A stretch of 34,187 bases of DNA from a virus, in the IMG/VR virus record IMGVR_UViG_3300009684_000092, positions 1 to 34,187 of that record; one strand, written 5' to 3'. The notes beneath the pieces are model-generated. The model worked only from the letters and a program-made list of their open reading frames with translations. It was not told the origin of the DNA and made no database searches. Positions 6,187 through 14,123 of this stretch are shown piece after piece. The position numbers and the translations under genes were made by a program. How positions within the stretch are numbered: position 1 is the first letter of the stretch; the number at the start of each line of letters is the position of its first letter.

Positions 6187-7128
6187 TCATAATGACCGAC
6201 AGGCAAAATCCAACGCCCGGGATGCCTCAGTTTCAAGAGGGCGATTTTTGTACCATCCTCCGGTATCTGCATCAATTTCCGAACAAAGGACTGCAATCTC
6301 ACGAGATGAGATTGGATACCCTCGGCGCATAGCTGATGATGCAATTGACATCATTATTTGATACATCTTTGCATACCAACCACTCTCCGATATGGATCGG
6401 TATTCAGCAATAAGTGTACGATTAACGAAAGGACAATCCGAGTATGACTTCCAAGAATATGAGGTATTTGTTAATTTCTCTTTTCGATATGCCATAATAC
6501 GTTCACGCATTTCAGGCGATAGACTATCGGCAAATGAATTTGAACTCCCAGAAATGAATGGATGTTTTTCCATGAGTTTCTTAGGATCAATCATAGGAGC
6601 ATCAGCATGGGAGAATATGAATTGATATGAATCGGGATACTGTGCCGGAATGTAATACATCCTAGATAGGTCCTTTGTTTGTGGGTCTCCAATTGATTTA
6701 AACTCTTTATTAAGGGCATACCACAGATGACGAATATCAGATGCAACCACATTGGAAGTTAAAGGGAGAATAATTCTAAATTTTGGTTTCTCCTTTGTAC
6801 TTGATGCAGACGAGTAACAGACGAACCTGTTTGACCGAAATACGTTTACGGCATCTTCAAAGTTTCCAGTATAGTCATCAACATCAATCGCAGCCCAGCC
6901 AGACCAGTTTTGAACATTTGCATTTTTCCTGGTTTCTCCGTCTGTGAATATTGCGGGGGTAATGAGGGGGGATCCATTTTTTACATATTCTCCTTTCTTC
7001 GGTTTATAACCTGGTTCCTTTGCCAACTTATATAGTAGATTCTCAAACTCATCAAAAGAATCAAATGTCATCTTACGATGCGTTTTATTATCAAATATGG
7101 TTTTGAAGATTGTCAAAGAATACTTCAT
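6187..7128 (-). CDS. AEP primase-like (PrimPol-type) protein, 313 aa
   Basis: The N-terminal half resembles archaeo-eukaryotic primase domains found in phage and plasmid replication proteins. WSGWAAIDVDDYTGNFEDAV (about residues 78-97) supplies the DxD metal-binding motif, and CYSSASSTKEKPKFRIILPL (about 110-130) matches the S-x-H/S and basic strand that follow it. The C-terminal part (about 225-313) is helical and resembles a PriCT-like module. The usual histidine of the second motif is not obvious, so catalytic activity is uncertain. It follows the pyrophosphohydrolase gene by 1 bp and is downstream of DNA polymerase. It could prime DNA synthesis or be a regulatory homologue. Confidence 0.55.
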   Translation of the reverse strand: MKYSLTIFKTIFDNKTHRKMTFDSFDEFENLLYKLAKEPGYKPKKGEYVKNGSPLITPAIFTDGETRKNANVQNWSGWAAIDVDDYTGNFEDAVNVFRSNRFVCYSSASSTKEKPKFRIILPLTSNVVASDIRHLWYALNKEFKSIGDPQTKDLSRMYYIPAQYPDSYQFIFSHADAPMIDPKKLMEKHPFISGSSNSFADSLSPEMRERIMAYRKEKLTNTSYSWKSYSDCPFVNRTLIAEYRSISESGWYAKMYQIMMSIASSAMRRGYPISSREIAVLCSEIDADTGGWYKNRPLETEASRALDFACRSL

Positions 7129-7129
7129 A

Positions 7130-7633
7130 TTAAGCTGTATGATTTAGAGCATCTTGAATTACTCCTAAGTTATCCTTATGGCACGGAGCTTGCCAATCTT
7201 CGGGTTTTATCAAATCTGGTAATGAAAGCGGATTCGGTCTACTTGCCTTTATACCCACCTTTTTATTCATATTAGCACTCAATACTGAATTCCATGCTGT
7301 TTTAAAGTCAACACCAAGAAGATCGAGAGTTCCTACTGCGACAACAACAAGGTCAATAATGCTATCAACAATGCCGTCTCCGTCCTTTTCATCAATTGCC
7401 TTAAGACCTTCATTTACTTCCTCTTGAAGAAATCTAAATCTGAATGAAATAAATTCCTTTAGCTGTTCGGGACTTAGTTTTTCTATTGCTTCATGAATGC
7501 CATAAAAAGCATGCATTAATTTCATATCATCTTGTGGTATAGCAGGATTCACAATACTATTCTCCCATGTATCATTTTCAATAAGAGCATCTTTTTTATA
7601 ACCCCACATTATTTTTGCTTGTTCGTTTGTCAT
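7130..7633 (-). CDS. MazG-like all-alpha NTP pyrophosphohydrolase
   Basis: The 167-aa protein has the helical, acidic core of the MazG/phosphoribosyl-ATP pyrophosphohydrolase superfamily: FRFLQEEVNEGLKAIDEKDG gives the E-x-x-E pair and VDSIIDLVVVAVGTLDLLGV gives the second metal-binding helix. VLSANMNKKVGIK fits the substrate loop. These enzymes hydrolyse nucleoside triphosphates to monophosphate and pyrophosphate; in phages they adjust nucleotide pools or alarmone levels. It lies 10 bp after the C-terminal polymerase gene and 1 bp before the primase-like gene. The family call is firm; the exact substrate is unknown. Confidence 0.8.
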   Translation of the reverse strand: MTNEQAKIMWGYKKDALIENDTWENSIVNPAIPQDDMKLMHAFYGIHEAIEKLSPEQLKEFISFRFRFLQEEVNEGLKAIDEKDGDGIVDSIIDLVVVAVGTLDLLGVDFKTAWNSVLSANMNKKVGIKASRPNPLSLPDLIKPEDWQAPCHKDNLGVIQDALNHTA

Positions 7634-7643
7634 ATATTATGTA

Positions 7644-8582
7644 TTAAGAGAAAAAATCCTCAAGTGATGCAATGGGGAGTGATTTCCATCCGATTGCGGT
7701 GAGGATTAATTGTAAAGGCTCAATAAAGGTTTTAGTGAATAATAGGTCTCGATCAATATAGGTGTCCAAGCCAAATTCTGGTGGCAGTTTATCAAGGAAT
7801 GCAATTACATTTTCCCCAGTTGGATTGCCTTTACGAAGGAAGATGTATTTGATTCGGTCACCACCTTTAATATATTGATATTTAGTATTTAACCCCATAG
7901 TTTTTATTAAGTGATTATACATAATAGATGCTCTACTATTCATAGGAGTGCCTTTTATATATGGAACCTTACGTCCATCGGCTCCTACCTTCTGAATATA
8001 TTTTTTAATACTAGTAAGACCACGAGGGAATGCCATCTTTTCAATTGGTTCTTTTTCAAACTCTTCTCGGAATCTTTCAACCTCTGCTTGAATTTCAGAT
8101 TCGGATACCACCATAAGAAGTTTGAATAACTTTTTAAATTCTGTTCGACATATTTTAGGTGTTGAAGATTTAATAGCCTCAATACCTTTCATAACAAGTT
8201 TAGGTTCTTTATATACTACACCTTCACTTGAAATTACATTGAATATGTATCTTTTTTTCGCCTGGATAATTCCAACAGAACAAATTTTTTCTGTTTTCAT
8301 AACCATGGTATTTTTATATGCATTAGTTATGATTTCTAAATTTTTATATCCCCGAGCAATAATAGGTTCAAGGGATGTCTTACCAAAATTTAAAAGAAAC
8401 TCATGTGGATCTTTTGGTTTGCATTTATCAATAACGTCAGATAAACCAATCATAACAGAGTTATGCACACATATATTATTACCAAAAAAATTATGATTGT
8501 TATCTACTTCTATATCATAAACATCATTTTCTATAATTCCTAAATCTTCAATTGTGAAGTTTGATGTGCTTTGTAATCTCAT
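7644..8582 (-). CDS. 43: DNA polymerase gp43, C-terminal part with C-intein
   Basis: Residues 1-41 form the C-terminal fragment of a split intein: NDVYDIEVDNNHNFFGNNIC followed by VHN is intein block F and G with the terminal Asn. The extein then begins with Ser (SVMIGLSDVIDKC) and runs 271 residues as the thumb and C-terminal end of family B polymerase, similar to T4 gp43 (EPIIARGYKNLE, AKKRYIFNV, EPKLVMKGIEAIKSSTPKIC, LRKGNPTGENVIAF). Protein trans-splicing with the product of 9682-11823 would rebuild ...SDTD-SVMIGL..., the catalytic motif C, giving about 856 residues against 898 in T4. Without splicing the polymerase lacks an intact motif C. The start overlaps the endonuclease gene by 35 bp. 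Confidence 0.93.
   Translation of the reverse strand: MRLQSTSNFTIEDLGIIENDVYDIEVDNNHNFFGNNICVHNSVMIGLSDVIDKCKPKDPHEFLLNFGKTSLEPIIARGYKNLEIITNAYKNTMVMKTEKICSVGIIQAKKRYIFNVISSEGVVYKEPKLVMKGIEAIKSSTPKICRTEFKKLFKLLMVVSESEIQAEVERFREEFEKEPIEKMAFPRGLTSIKKYIQKVGADGRKVPYIKGTPMNSRASIMYNHLIKTMGLNTKYQYIKGGDRIKYIFLRKGNPTGENVIAFLDKLPPEFGLDTYIDRDLLFTKTFIEPLQLILTAIGWKSLPIASLEDFFS
8460..8582 (-). other. C-intein of split gp43 intein (41 aa)
   Basis: This covers the 41 codons from Met to the terminal Asn of the C-terminal intein fragment (last residues FFGNNICVHN). The next codon, at 8457-8459, is Ser, the +1 extein nucleophile. The length is typical of canonical split inteins cut at the endonuclease insertion site. 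The partner is the N-intein at 9685-10068. Confidence 0.9.
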
Positions 8583-9672
8583 TTTGTAATCTCTTGTATA
8601 AGTCTGTTTTATTTGTATTGTAATCTGATTCCCAGATAGCTATTGTATCATATCCTCGTTCATTGTAAATAACATTTTTCTTTATTTCATCTAATTCCCA
8701 TACATCCTTGGCAGTACGTTTACCTTGTCCTCTACCTTTTAGAAAATCATTAGGACCATATATCAATGGATTTCCATGATAATGATCCCCTTGAAATTCT
8801 ATAACTAATTTATAGGTTGAACACACAAAATCATAGAAAAAACCTCTTTTATATTTTTCAGAATAAACCCCATACTCTTTATTATACGTAGCATAATAAC
8901 ATTTAGTATTGTTAAATAAACCCCATGTAATTATTTCATTAAATAATTCTTGGCTTATTTTGGAATACCCTTTACGATTAATATTTTTTATATAATCATC
9001 AAATTTTAGATCACCAAGTTCTCCATAAGTTGATATGTAATTCTCTCTAGTTCTTTTGATGAAATGTTTAGATATTTTTTTAAGGTAATCAGTAAATTTT
9101 TTATGACCAAGTTCTCCGTATATCCTTATATAATTTTCTAATGTTTGCCCTTTTTCTGAATTAACCTTAATATATTTTTCAGTCCCAAGATATTCTTCAC
9201 TATTAGTGTATCTTTGTTTTTCACAATACTTATTCCATTTAATAAGTCCTAGTTCTTGCCCATGTCTTTTTACACATAATTCTAAAGTAACTGATCTAGA
9301 TTTATTAAAATCTAAGAAATCCTGTTCACTAAAACCATATTTTTCTTTTTTATAATCAAATGTATTAGTATTGGATTGTTTTTCACAATATTCTTTCCAT
9401 CTTATAGAGCCTTCTTTATTACCATATGTAAATGTGAAACTATCTAAGGTTTGAGCTTTTCCGAACTCTTGAGCTTTTCTTAAAATATACTCAAGTTCTA
9501 TAAAACTGTTAGGTGGTCTATACGTCATTATAGCTTTAAATCTACTAGTGTGTCTCCTAGATAAAATATAAGTAAAATCACAAACTTTCGTACTATCTAA
9601 AATAGGATAGTTCTTTTTTATAAAAAATTTTAACAATTTACCACCATCAGATTGAGTCTGTATCGCTTGCAT
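8548..9672 (-). CDS. Free-standing Vsr-like (EDxHD-type) homing endonuclease, 374 aa
   Basis: The C-terminal 110 residues have a Vsr/PD-(D/E)xK-like nuclease core: FYDFVCSTYKLVIEFQGDHY then HGNP supplies Asp281, Glu292 and His297/His299, and KDVWELDEIKKNVI with IAIWESDYN completes the fold (Asp328, Glu348). Residues 80-235 hold about four repeats of a YG-x-x-G-x-x-K-(W/F)-x-x-Y unit, including EYCEKQ and YTNS motifs, typical DNA-binding modules of phage homing endonucleases. The gene lies between the two halves of split-intein gene 43, the fractured-gene arrangement known from marine phages. It should cleave intein-free 43 alleles to spread the cassette. A late promoter octamer ends 6 bp before its ATG. 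Confidence 0.85.
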   Translation of the reverse strand: MQAIQTQSDGGKLLKFFIKKNYPILDSTKVCDFTYILSRRHTSRFKAIMTYRPPNSFIELEYILRKAQEFGKAQTLDSFTFTYGNKEGSIRWKEYCEKQSNTNTFDYKKEKYGFSEQDFLDFNKSRSVTLELCVKRHGQELGLIKWNKYCEKQRYTNSEEYLGTEKYIKVNSEKGQTLENYIRIYGELGHKKFTDYLKKISKHFIKRTRENYISTYGELGDLKFDDYIKNINRKGYSKISQELFNEIITWGLFNNTKCYYATYNKEYGVYSEKYKRGFFYDFVCSTYKLVIEFQGDHYHGNPLIYGPNDFLKGRGQGKRTAKDVWELDEIKKNVIYNERGYDTIAIWESDYNTNKTDLYKRLQNEITKHIKLHN

Positions 9673-9678
9673 ATAATG

Positions 9679-9686
9679 TATTTATA
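9679..9686 (-). promoter_or_regulatory. Late promoter (TATAAATA) for the Vsr-like endonuclease
   Basis: The minus strand carries the exact T4 late octamer TATAAATA, overlapping the stop codon of the N-terminal polymerase gene (9682-9684). It ends 6 bp before the ATG at 9672, so the endonuclease mRNA should be leaderless or nearly so. Late expression of homing endonucleases is also known for T4 intron-encoded enzymes. Confidence 0.75.
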
Positions 9687-11823
9687 CAAACGGGAGTTTT
9701 AATGAAAGTATTTTATGCTTTTGAGAATTTAATTCTTCTGGAGTAATCTCTAAAATTTTTCCATCTATAATATTTTCAACAATAATAGAATGGTCCTTTG
9801 TTACAACTACCGTATTACCAGTATCATCTGTAATTTTAAACATTCTTTTTTTAACAGTATGCTTCATAACATACTGTACTTTTTTAGTTTCTATCTGTTT
9901 AGTTTTTTTATTCAATGATATTGTATAATCATTATTTTTAGATATATCCTTTACATAATTTCTATTAAATGAATCATTTTTTATCATTAAACCTATGCTA
10001 GAATTATAATAATCCTCAATGGTAATATTTTTATTATTAATAGAAATAATCGTATCACCTGTAACGGAATCTGTGTCTGACATAATTATTCGATCTTTTG
10101 CAGTAGTATCTTCAAGCGCCAAAGAAAGAAATTTATTAAGTTCACGCTCTGCTGTTTGAACTGCTAATTGGCCTGATAGTGTGATCGCTTCTGCCAATTC
10201 AATATTATAGTATCTACACCAAATATTTGCAAGAGCGCCATAACAGGAATTAAGTAGAATTTTAATTCCCATCTGCTCATTGGAGGCTCGATCAATTTCA
10301 ATGAGAAGTTCAGCATATCGGTTTGACTTCTTATCTGTTACTTCTTTTTCTTTCTGAGCCGTAATCATCAGTTGTTTAATAGTAACACGCTTATTATACA
10401 ACTCTTCCATAAGAGCAGGAAGAAATCCTTGTTTATCTTTTCTAAAACATGCACCATTTGCAGCAATAGCCAAATTGTCTTCTGGATACCATTGATTAAT
10501 ATTAGGATTATCCAAAATCTTTTCAGGTGTTAGACCTTGAACTTTCATATGAGGAACAATAGTTTCTGGACTAATGTTATACTGGACAATTAACATAGGA
10601 TACAATGAGTTAAGGTCATATGTCACAATCCATTCATGCCTACCTGACTGCGCATCTTTAACAAAACCTCCTGCATATTCAGTCTTAAAGGACATTTTAT
10701 TTTGAGGAATCGCAATATGTTTCTTTGCAAGATACCTAAAGATAATAGCGTCCCAAATAGCAACAGTTCCTAATGCATCATTATAATTAGTTCCTGCATA
10801 GTAAGCCAAAGTAAATACAAGCGCAAGTAGTCCCAGTTTTTCTTCAAGTTTAATAATTAACTCGATATCAACAATATTATAGTCAGCATATAAGGTATGA
10901 TTTTTTTCATATAGTTCAGTTAAATTGGAATAACCAGATTCACCATAGTTAATCTTTCCTTCTCCAAGAACCAGATCTGCAATAAAATCTAACTTATAAG
11001 ATTCTTGAGCCCCATATGTATTCAAACAGAATTTCTTAAATAGATCAATATAATCAAGTTGTTGAATACCTGAAATATTAAAGTATGTACATTCCTTTCC
11101 TTTAATAATAACTGATTTTTGTTCAATATTATTCCAAGGGGATAATCGTTTTGCTTCATCGCTTCCAAGAATTCTAGATAAGCGATTTACTAAATATGGA
11201 ATATCATATAGTTTTGTATTCCAACCTGTAATAACATCGGGCGTATTCATTGGGTCGTTCCACCATAAAATAAAATCCGATAGCATTTCGTGCTCAGAAT
11301 CAAATTGATGATACTCAACTTCAATGTGAGAAACTATAGATTTATTTTGATCAAATGGTTTTAGACCCCATTGGATGTAGTTAGAGCTCTTTGAGGATTT
11401 AATGCCAATTAGTGTAATTGTCTCGGTTGCTTCAGTTGCTTCTACAAAGACCCCAGATTTAGCAATCTGTGTTTCAATATCCAGATAGCAGATATCAATT
11501 TGCTTTGCTTTATATTTAATTTCATTTGGAAATTCTGCCTGGATAAATGCAGGTATATGATTTGAATTACCGAATATTTTAAATGACTTAATGTCTTCAT
11601 ATTGCTTCATAAAAGCACGGCAATCACTCATCGAGTCAAATCGCATAGGATCGACGGGGACATCATCAAGTGTTTTCCATTTAGCATTTGGATCTTTAGA
11701 TTCCAAAAACATCTGAGGCCTAAATTTGTAAGTATTATAGATCTTACGACCATCATCATCATATCCTCTATAAAGAAGAGAATTCATCTTTCTTGAAACA
11801 TCTGTATAAAAGCCATTTAGCAT
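9682..11823 (-). CDS. 43: DNA polymerase gp43, N-terminal part with N-intein
   Basis: The 713-aa product has an N-extein of 585 residues with family B polymerase motifs: exonuclease I ICYLDIETQ (Asp115, Glu117), exonuclease II TGWNTKLYDIPY, exonuclease III YNIVDIELI, polymerase motif A TYDLNSLYPMLI, motif B KILLNSCYGALAN and the first part of motif C, IIMSDTD. At that point the chain turns into a 128-aa N-intein (SVTGDTIISI...) and stops. The N-terminus aligns with the T4 gp43 start, so the ATG at 11823 is firm; it lies 6 bp after an early -10 element. The gene heads a unit with the endonuclease and the C-terminal half. It replicates the phage genome with the gp45 clamp and gp44/62 loader. 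Confidence 0.95.
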   Translation of the reverse strand: MLNGFYTDVSRKMNSLLYRGYDDDGRKIYNTYKFRPQMFLESKDPNAKWKTLDDVPVDPMRFDSMSDCRAFMKQYEDIKSFKIFGNSNHIPAFIQAEFPNEIKYKAKQIDICYLDIETQIAKSGVFVEATEATETITLIGIKSSKSSNYIQWGLKPFDQNKSIVSHIEVEYHQFDSEHEMLSDFILWWNDPMNTPDVITGWNTKLYDIPYLVNRLSRILGSDEAKRLSPWNNIEQKSVIIKGKECTYFNISGIQQLDYIDLFKKFCLNTYGAQESYKLDFIADLVLGEGKINYGESGYSNLTELYEKNHTLYADYNIVDIELIIKLEEKLGLLALVFTLAYYAGTNYNDALGTVAIWDAIIFRYLAKKHIAIPQNKMSFKTEYAGGFVKDAQSGRHEWIVTYDLNSLYPMLIVQYNISPETIVPHMKVQGLTPEKILDNPNINQWYPEDNLAIAANGACFRKDKQGFLPALMEELYNKRVTIKQLMITAQKEKEVTDKKSNRYAELLIEIDRASNEQMGIKILLNSCYGALANIWCRYYNIELAEAITLSGQLAVQTAERELNKFLSLALEDTTAKDRIIMSDTDSVTGDTIISINNKNITIEDYYNSSIGLMIKNDSFNRNYVKDISKNNDYTISLNKKTKQIETKKVQYVMKHTVKKRMFKITDDTGNTVVVTKDHSIIVENIIDGKILEITPEELNSQKHKILSLKLPFV
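9685..10068 (-). other. N-intein of split gp43 intein (128 aa)
   Basis: It begins SVTGDTIISI (block A, with Ser instead of Cys as residue 1) and contains a KKVQYVMKHTVKKRMFKI strand pair and VVVTKDHSIIV (block B, with the conserved T-x-x-H). It resembles the archaeal family B polymerase inteins inserted at the same DTD motif. No endonuclease domain is present; the break comes where that domain normally sits. Confidence 0.92.
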
Positions 11824-11829
11824 AAAATA

Positions 11830-11858
11830 ATTATAACAAAAAAGGTCACATTTGTAAA
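11830..11858 (-). promoter_or_regulatory. Early promoter for gene 43
   Basis: The -35 is TTTACA (11853-11858), the spacer is 17 bp and the -10 is TATAAT (11830-11835) on the minus strand. The -10 ends 6 bp before the gene 43 ATG, so the transcript should start at the ATG. Confidence 0.85.
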
Positions 11859-11866
11859 TAACAAAG

Positions 11867-11874
11867 TATAAATA
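11867..11874 (+). promoter_or_regulatory. Late promoter (TATAAATA) for GIY-YIG endonuclease 1
   Basis: An exact TATAAATA stands on the plus strand 61 bp upstream of the ATG at 11936. The leader between them has a 6-bp stem GTGGTT/AACCAC (11880-11885 and 11905-11910) and then the words CTTTACACTAGCC and ATTACAACTACTATG, which are shared with the leader of the second endonuclease at 16110. Confidence 0.75.
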
Positions 11875-11935
11875 AAATTGTGGTTCACTGATCTATCAAA
11901 TCCTAACCACTTTACACTAGCCAATTACAACTACT

Positions 11936-12976
11936 ATGCAACAAGAAAAAGCATTAAAATTATTTATACCTGAAGGATTAACCTATAAAAGCCCATTCAC
12001 ATATTTCGTAGAACTGATACCACTAAAACTTCTATATTACGGGTGTAAATGGGCCGATTATAAAGGGAGCCCATGCGATTCCTCTATATTTATGACGGAA
12101 TCTGGTTATCAAACTTCATCGGTTCAAATGAAGGAGTTGATAAAAGAATACGGACTAGATGCGTTTAATGTTCTTTGTATTCAACACTATACAACTGGGC
12201 AAGAAGCTCGGGAAGCAGAAGAAAAACATCTTAAGAATGTTAATGCTAGAACTAACCCAAGATATATTAATAAATCTAATGGCGGAACTAATTTCTACGG
12301 CGGCCCACATTCAGAGGAGACTAAACAAAAACTGAGTATAGCTGCTAAAAATAGACCGGCTATAACAGAAGAAACAAAAACTAAAATAAGTATAGCGTTA
12401 ACTGGAAAACCGGGGCATCCACAAACAGAGGGTACAATAAGAAAAATAAGTGAAAAACAAAAGGGTGTACCAAGGGTACCTTTAAGCTTAGAATCTTGTG
12501 ATAAAATATCTAAAAAGTTAATGGGTAGACCAAGGCCTGAAGAGGTAAAAAGAAAGATCAGCAAAACTAAGAAAAACAAAATAGCTTTTAATAATGGTAT
12601 TAAAACAATTTTTGCTGATAAATTACCAATAGGAGATGAGTGGGTTCCTGGTGTATTTTTAATAGATAAATTAAGAGAACTTTGTGGTAATTCAACTAGA
12701 GGTAAATTATGTTTCAATAATGGAGTTAAAACTATAATATCTAAAGAAAAACCAGAAGGAGATGAGTGGGTTCCTGGTAGGCATAAACAAAAATCCTTAA
12801 CACAAGAAGAAAAATTACAAAAAAAGGCAAATAGAAAGAAACGACCTATTTGTAAATGGTATACTAATGGAATCATTAATAAGCTTTGTGAAAATCAACC
12901 GGAAGGAGCAGAGTGGAAACCCGGTATAACTAAACACAAACTTATTATTTCTGATCCTTCTTTACAAAATTCTTAA
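11936..12976 (+). CDS. GIY-YIG homing endonuclease with NUMOD3 motifs, 346 aa
   Basis: The N-terminal domain has a GIY-YIG-like start (SPFTYFVELIPLKLLYYGCK, residues about 19-38) and the second core GYQTSSVQMKELIKEYGLDA with the conserved Glu in EAEEKHL. GPHSEETKQKLSIAAKNRP and the next three similar helices (about 120-220) are NUMOD3 DNA-binding motifs. The C-terminus holds three repeats of NG-x(8-9)-P-x-G-x-EW-x-PG (around 220, 262 and 314), probably further DNA-binding units. The gene is on the plus strand, opposite to everything around it, between gene 43 and the Ntn-hydrolase gene, whose 3' end it overlaps by 32 bp. It is a likely selfish intergenic insertion. Confidence 0.85.
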   Translation: MQQEKALKLFIPEGLTYKSPFTYFVELIPLKLLYYGCKWADYKGSPCDSSIFMTESGYQTSSVQMKELIKEYGLDAFNVLCIQHYTTGQEAREAEEKHLKNVNARTNPRYINKSNGGTNFYGGPHSEETKQKLSIAAKNRPAITEETKTKISIALTGKPGHPQTEGTIRKISEKQKGVPRVPLSLESCDKISKKLMGRPRPEEVKRKISKTKKNKIAFNNGIKTIFADKLPIGDEWVPGVFLIDKLRELCGNSTRGKLCFNNGVKTIISKEKPEGDEWVPGRHKQKSLTQEEKLQKKANRKKRPICKWYTNGIINKLCENQPEGAEWKPGITKHKLIISDPSLQNS

Positions 12977-13859
12977 AACTTAAAAGTTTGCGGCTAGAAA
13001 TAATCTCAAAGAATGTTTTATTGGTTTCATTAGATAATTTATTATAATCAAATTCTACCTTAGAAAAGATAGGACGGTAATGCAAAGTACATTCGGACGG
13101 TACTAATAGTAGAGTACCTGTGGTGCACATATCGCCTTTCTTAGGATCTCCCATACGAATAGGATTCATGAATACGTCCGTATTAGGAGATTGTGACATA
13201 GCATCGAGAAGACCGCTTGGCTCTACTATTTTGGTATCACGTAAATAATTATTAACAATCTTCCATCGTTCTTCTGAACTAGCTCTTGCCTTTTTTACAC
13301 TAGGATCATCGGAATTTTCAGAATAACCTAACATAGGCATATCAATACCATGATTGGTACGAACAGCATATCTATCCTTCTTTGTAATCTCCTTAAGATT
13401 ATAGACATACTCACGAGGTACTTCCTTTGTAGAAGCTGCTTTCTTTATAGTAAAGCCGCCTTCTAATAGATAACAAGTATCACGATTAAATATAAAGGTA
13501 GCACCTGCAAGTTCATTATCAATGAGATATTTTGCAGCCGTTTTTGGATCTTTGAGTAATAAAGCACTACGTATTGCAAGACCATCAGGAGAAACCATAG
13601 GCTTCTTAGATTTTTTCTTTGAAAGAACCTTCTCTCCTTCTTTTTCATCAGACTTTACTGAGAATGATGCAGATATAATAGAAAGCCCGTGTTCATTAAT
13701 ACCCTCAGTCCAACGGGTCATCTGGTCATCAATATATAACCGTTGAACATCATTTCGGTTAGAATTGATTACTTTAATTTCCGTTGCATAATTTCTGTCC
13801 CTATTTTTGGAACCGCAAAATCCGAACCCCTTAATATATCGAATGGCAACTACACACAT
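12945..13859 (-). CDS. Ntn-hydrolase-like protein (C45/choloylglycine-hydrolase type), 304 aa
   Basis: The protein begins MCVVAIRYIKGFGFCGSKNR. Removal of Met1 would expose Cys2 as an N-terminal nucleophile. The NEHGLSIISASF strand, TFIFNRDTCYLLEG and RYAVRTNHG are typical of the C45/acyltransferase and bile-salt-hydrolase branch of Ntn hydrolases, where the Asn of RTNHG helps form the active site. Such enzymes cut amide bonds (penicillin, N-acyl groups, peptides) or mature themselves. The phage substrate is unknown. A late promoter ends 6 bp before the ATG, so it should be expressed late from a leaderless mRNA; a role in lysis, signalling or virion maturation is only conjecture. Confidence 0.65.
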   Translation of the reverse strand: MCVVAIRYIKGFGFCGSKNRDRNYATEIKVINSNRNDVQRLYIDDQMTRWTEGINEHGLSIISASFSVKSDEKEGEKVLSKKKSKKPMVSPDGLAIRSALLLKDPKTAAKYLIDNELAGATFIFNRDTCYLLEGGFTIKKAASTKEVPREYVYNLKEITKKDRYAVRTNHGIDMPMLGYSENSDDPSVKKARASSEERWKIVNNYLRDTKIVEPSGLLDAMSQSPNTDVFMNPIRMGDPKKGDMCTTGTLLLVPSECTLHYRPIFSKVEFDYNKLSNETNKTFFEIISSRKLLSFKNFVKKDQK

Positions 13860-13865
13860 ATGTTA

Positions 13866-13873
13866 TATTTATA
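13866..13873 (-). promoter_or_regulatory. Late promoter (TATAAATA) for the Ntn-hydrolase gene
   Basis: The exact octamer lies on the minus strand, with 6 bp to the ATG at 13859. Because Cys2 must directly follow Met1 for an Ntn enzyme, the start codon is well fixed, which makes this a good case for a leaderless late mRNA. Confidence 0.75.
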
Positions 13874-13889
13874 CATATTGATATTTATC

Positions 13890-14123
13890 CTAGTACTTTA
13901 GATGCCGATTATTATGTATAGGTGGGGAAGTATGACACCGATATGGAGAATTATATAATTCATATCGAGTGCGGGTATGACCAAAATCATCATACGGAGA
14001 ATAGTATCGTCTTGGGGAATAATAGATTGGAACTACAATTGGAGTTGGCCCATAATAATACGGGTCAATTTCACAGGATACTGATGCAAGGATTAATGCT
14101 GTCAAACAGATTACTTTTTTCAT
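13890..14123 (-). CDS. Probable lipoprotein, tyrosine-rich, 77 aa
   Basis: The N-terminus MKKVICLTALILASVSCEID is a signal peptide with a lipobox-like ending (SVS-C), so Cys17 could be lipidated after export; the -3 residue is Ser instead of Leu, which weakens the box. The mature part is short and rich in Tyr, Pro and Arg (YYYGPTPIVVPIYYSPRRYY). The ATG overlaps the regA stop (14120-14123). In T4-like phages small exported lipoproteins are candidates for superinfection exclusion or lysis control, but nothing here proves it. The signal implies a Gram-negative host envelope. Confidence 0.6.
   Translation of the reverse strand: MKKVICLTALILASVSCEIDPYYYGPTPIVVPIYYSPRRYYSPYDDFGHTRTRYELYNSPYRCHTSPPIHNNRHLKY

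Noticed and set aside
8122-8496. Plus-strand ORF of 124 codons opposite the gp43 C-part
   Set aside because: The opposite strand encodes conserved polymerase and intein residues; no independent support.
9682-11823. Group I intron in gene 43
   Set aside because: The coding ends continue directly into intein block A and blocks F/G, and the extein residues join without missing sequence, so the interruption acts at protein level.
12295-12876. Minus-strand 193-codon ORF opposite endonuclease 1
   Set aside because: It lies wholly inside a well-supported plus-strand gene with GIY-YIG and NUMOD3 motifs; its sequence is low complexity and hydrophobic.
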